Shown piece by piece: positions 22,472 through 22,570 of a stretch of DNA of 22,570 nucleotides. Each line of letters begins with the position of its first letter. The stretch's first letter is position 1. The position numbers and the translations under genes were made by a program. The notes under the pieces are model-generated. The model was not told the DNA's origin. It searched no databases and worked only from the letters and a program-made list of their open reading frames with translations. Source of the stretch: DATDDB01 sp036524005 (lineage in GTDB: Bacteria; Pseudomonadota; Gammaproteobacteria; Burkholderiales; Gallionellaceae); the NCBI GenBank assembly GCA_036524005.1, contig DATDDB010000130.1, forward strand, positions 1 through 22,570, given 5' to 3'.

Positions 22472-22570
22472 TTACTTCCCGTTCATCACCGCGGTAAACC
22501 GCTCCGCCAGATCCGGCCGCCCTTCAAAACCGTCGAACCGCCCTGTCATCAGCTGGTCGAGCAGGTTGAG
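22472..22570 (-). CDS. 3' end of an unrecognised minus-strand gene
   Basis: The last 32 codons and TAA of a reading frame that enters from beyond the window end, reading LNLLDQLMTGRFDGF and finishing LAERFTAVMNGK. The frame is open to the edge and has GC-rich codons like those of the core genes. I do not recognise the family from this fragment. It lies upstream of, and in the same direction as, the DUF433-containing gene, with about 128 bases between them. Confidence 0.5.
   Translation of the reverse strand, partial: LNLLDQLMTGRFDGFEGRPDLAERFTAVMNGK

Noticed and set aside
1..22570. CRISPR array or tRNA/rRNA genes
   Set aside because: No regularly spaced repeats of CRISPR length and no tRNA T-loop or rRNA-like segments were seen on either strand.

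Overview
The window is a GC-rich stretch of bacterial chromosome, almost entirely coding. Close matches to proteobacterial DapD, DapE, ArnA/C/D, RimO, RluD and BamD, together with type IV pilus PilU and the hpnCDE squalene genes, point to a betaproteobacterium. Nitrosomonadales, perhaps the Gallionellaceae iron-oxidiser group, is my best guess; this is inferred from gene content, not from a marker gene.

Positions 1-7371 (plus strand) hold dapD (5' end cut off), pilU, an ArsC/Spx-like small protein of the YffB type, dapE, prmB, and hpnC-hpnD-hpnE. The dap genes serve lysine and meso-diaminopimelate synthesis. HpnCDE convert farnesyl diphosphate to squalene, the hopanoid precursor. Most neighbours are tightly spaced or overlap, which suggests co-transcription.

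Positions 7363-9949 (minus strand) hold a YfiR-type periplasmic regulator followed by a membrane protein with a periplasmic sensor region, HAMP, GGDEF and EAL domains. This is a c-di-GMP signalling pair, and it meets hpnE tail to tail. A gap of about 400 bases (9950-10353) has a hairpin next to the arnD stop and one doubtful small Cys-rich ORF.

Positions 10354-14419 (minus strand) carry an L-Ara4N lipid A modification cluster in the order arnC, arnA formyltransferase, arnA decarboxylase, arnD. ArnA is split into two genes, arnB and arnT are absent from the window, and a 75-base palindromic repeat lies between the arnA decarboxylase gene and arnD. Upstream (14472-19991, minus strand) are a YkgJ-like Cys-cluster protein coupled to rimO, an uncharacterised exported protein, cysM, pgeF and rluD. 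rluD and the plus-strand bamD start head to head on overlapping start codons. bamD is followed by a zinc-ribbon NUDIX hydrolase.

From about 21329 the character changes. A non-coding stretch with repeated GGACATTA motifs leads into a minus-strand gene (21432-22343) of apparently lower GC. Its product reads as an Api92/DUF1281-like N-terminal domain joined to a DUF433-like antitoxin domain. It uses a GTG start with a clear Shine-Dalgarno, and direct and inverted repeats lie upstream. The window ends in the 3' end of an unrecognised minus-strand gene. This accessory corner is the best candidate for something undescribed; the rest is core metabolism and envelope biology with a few unusual arrangements.
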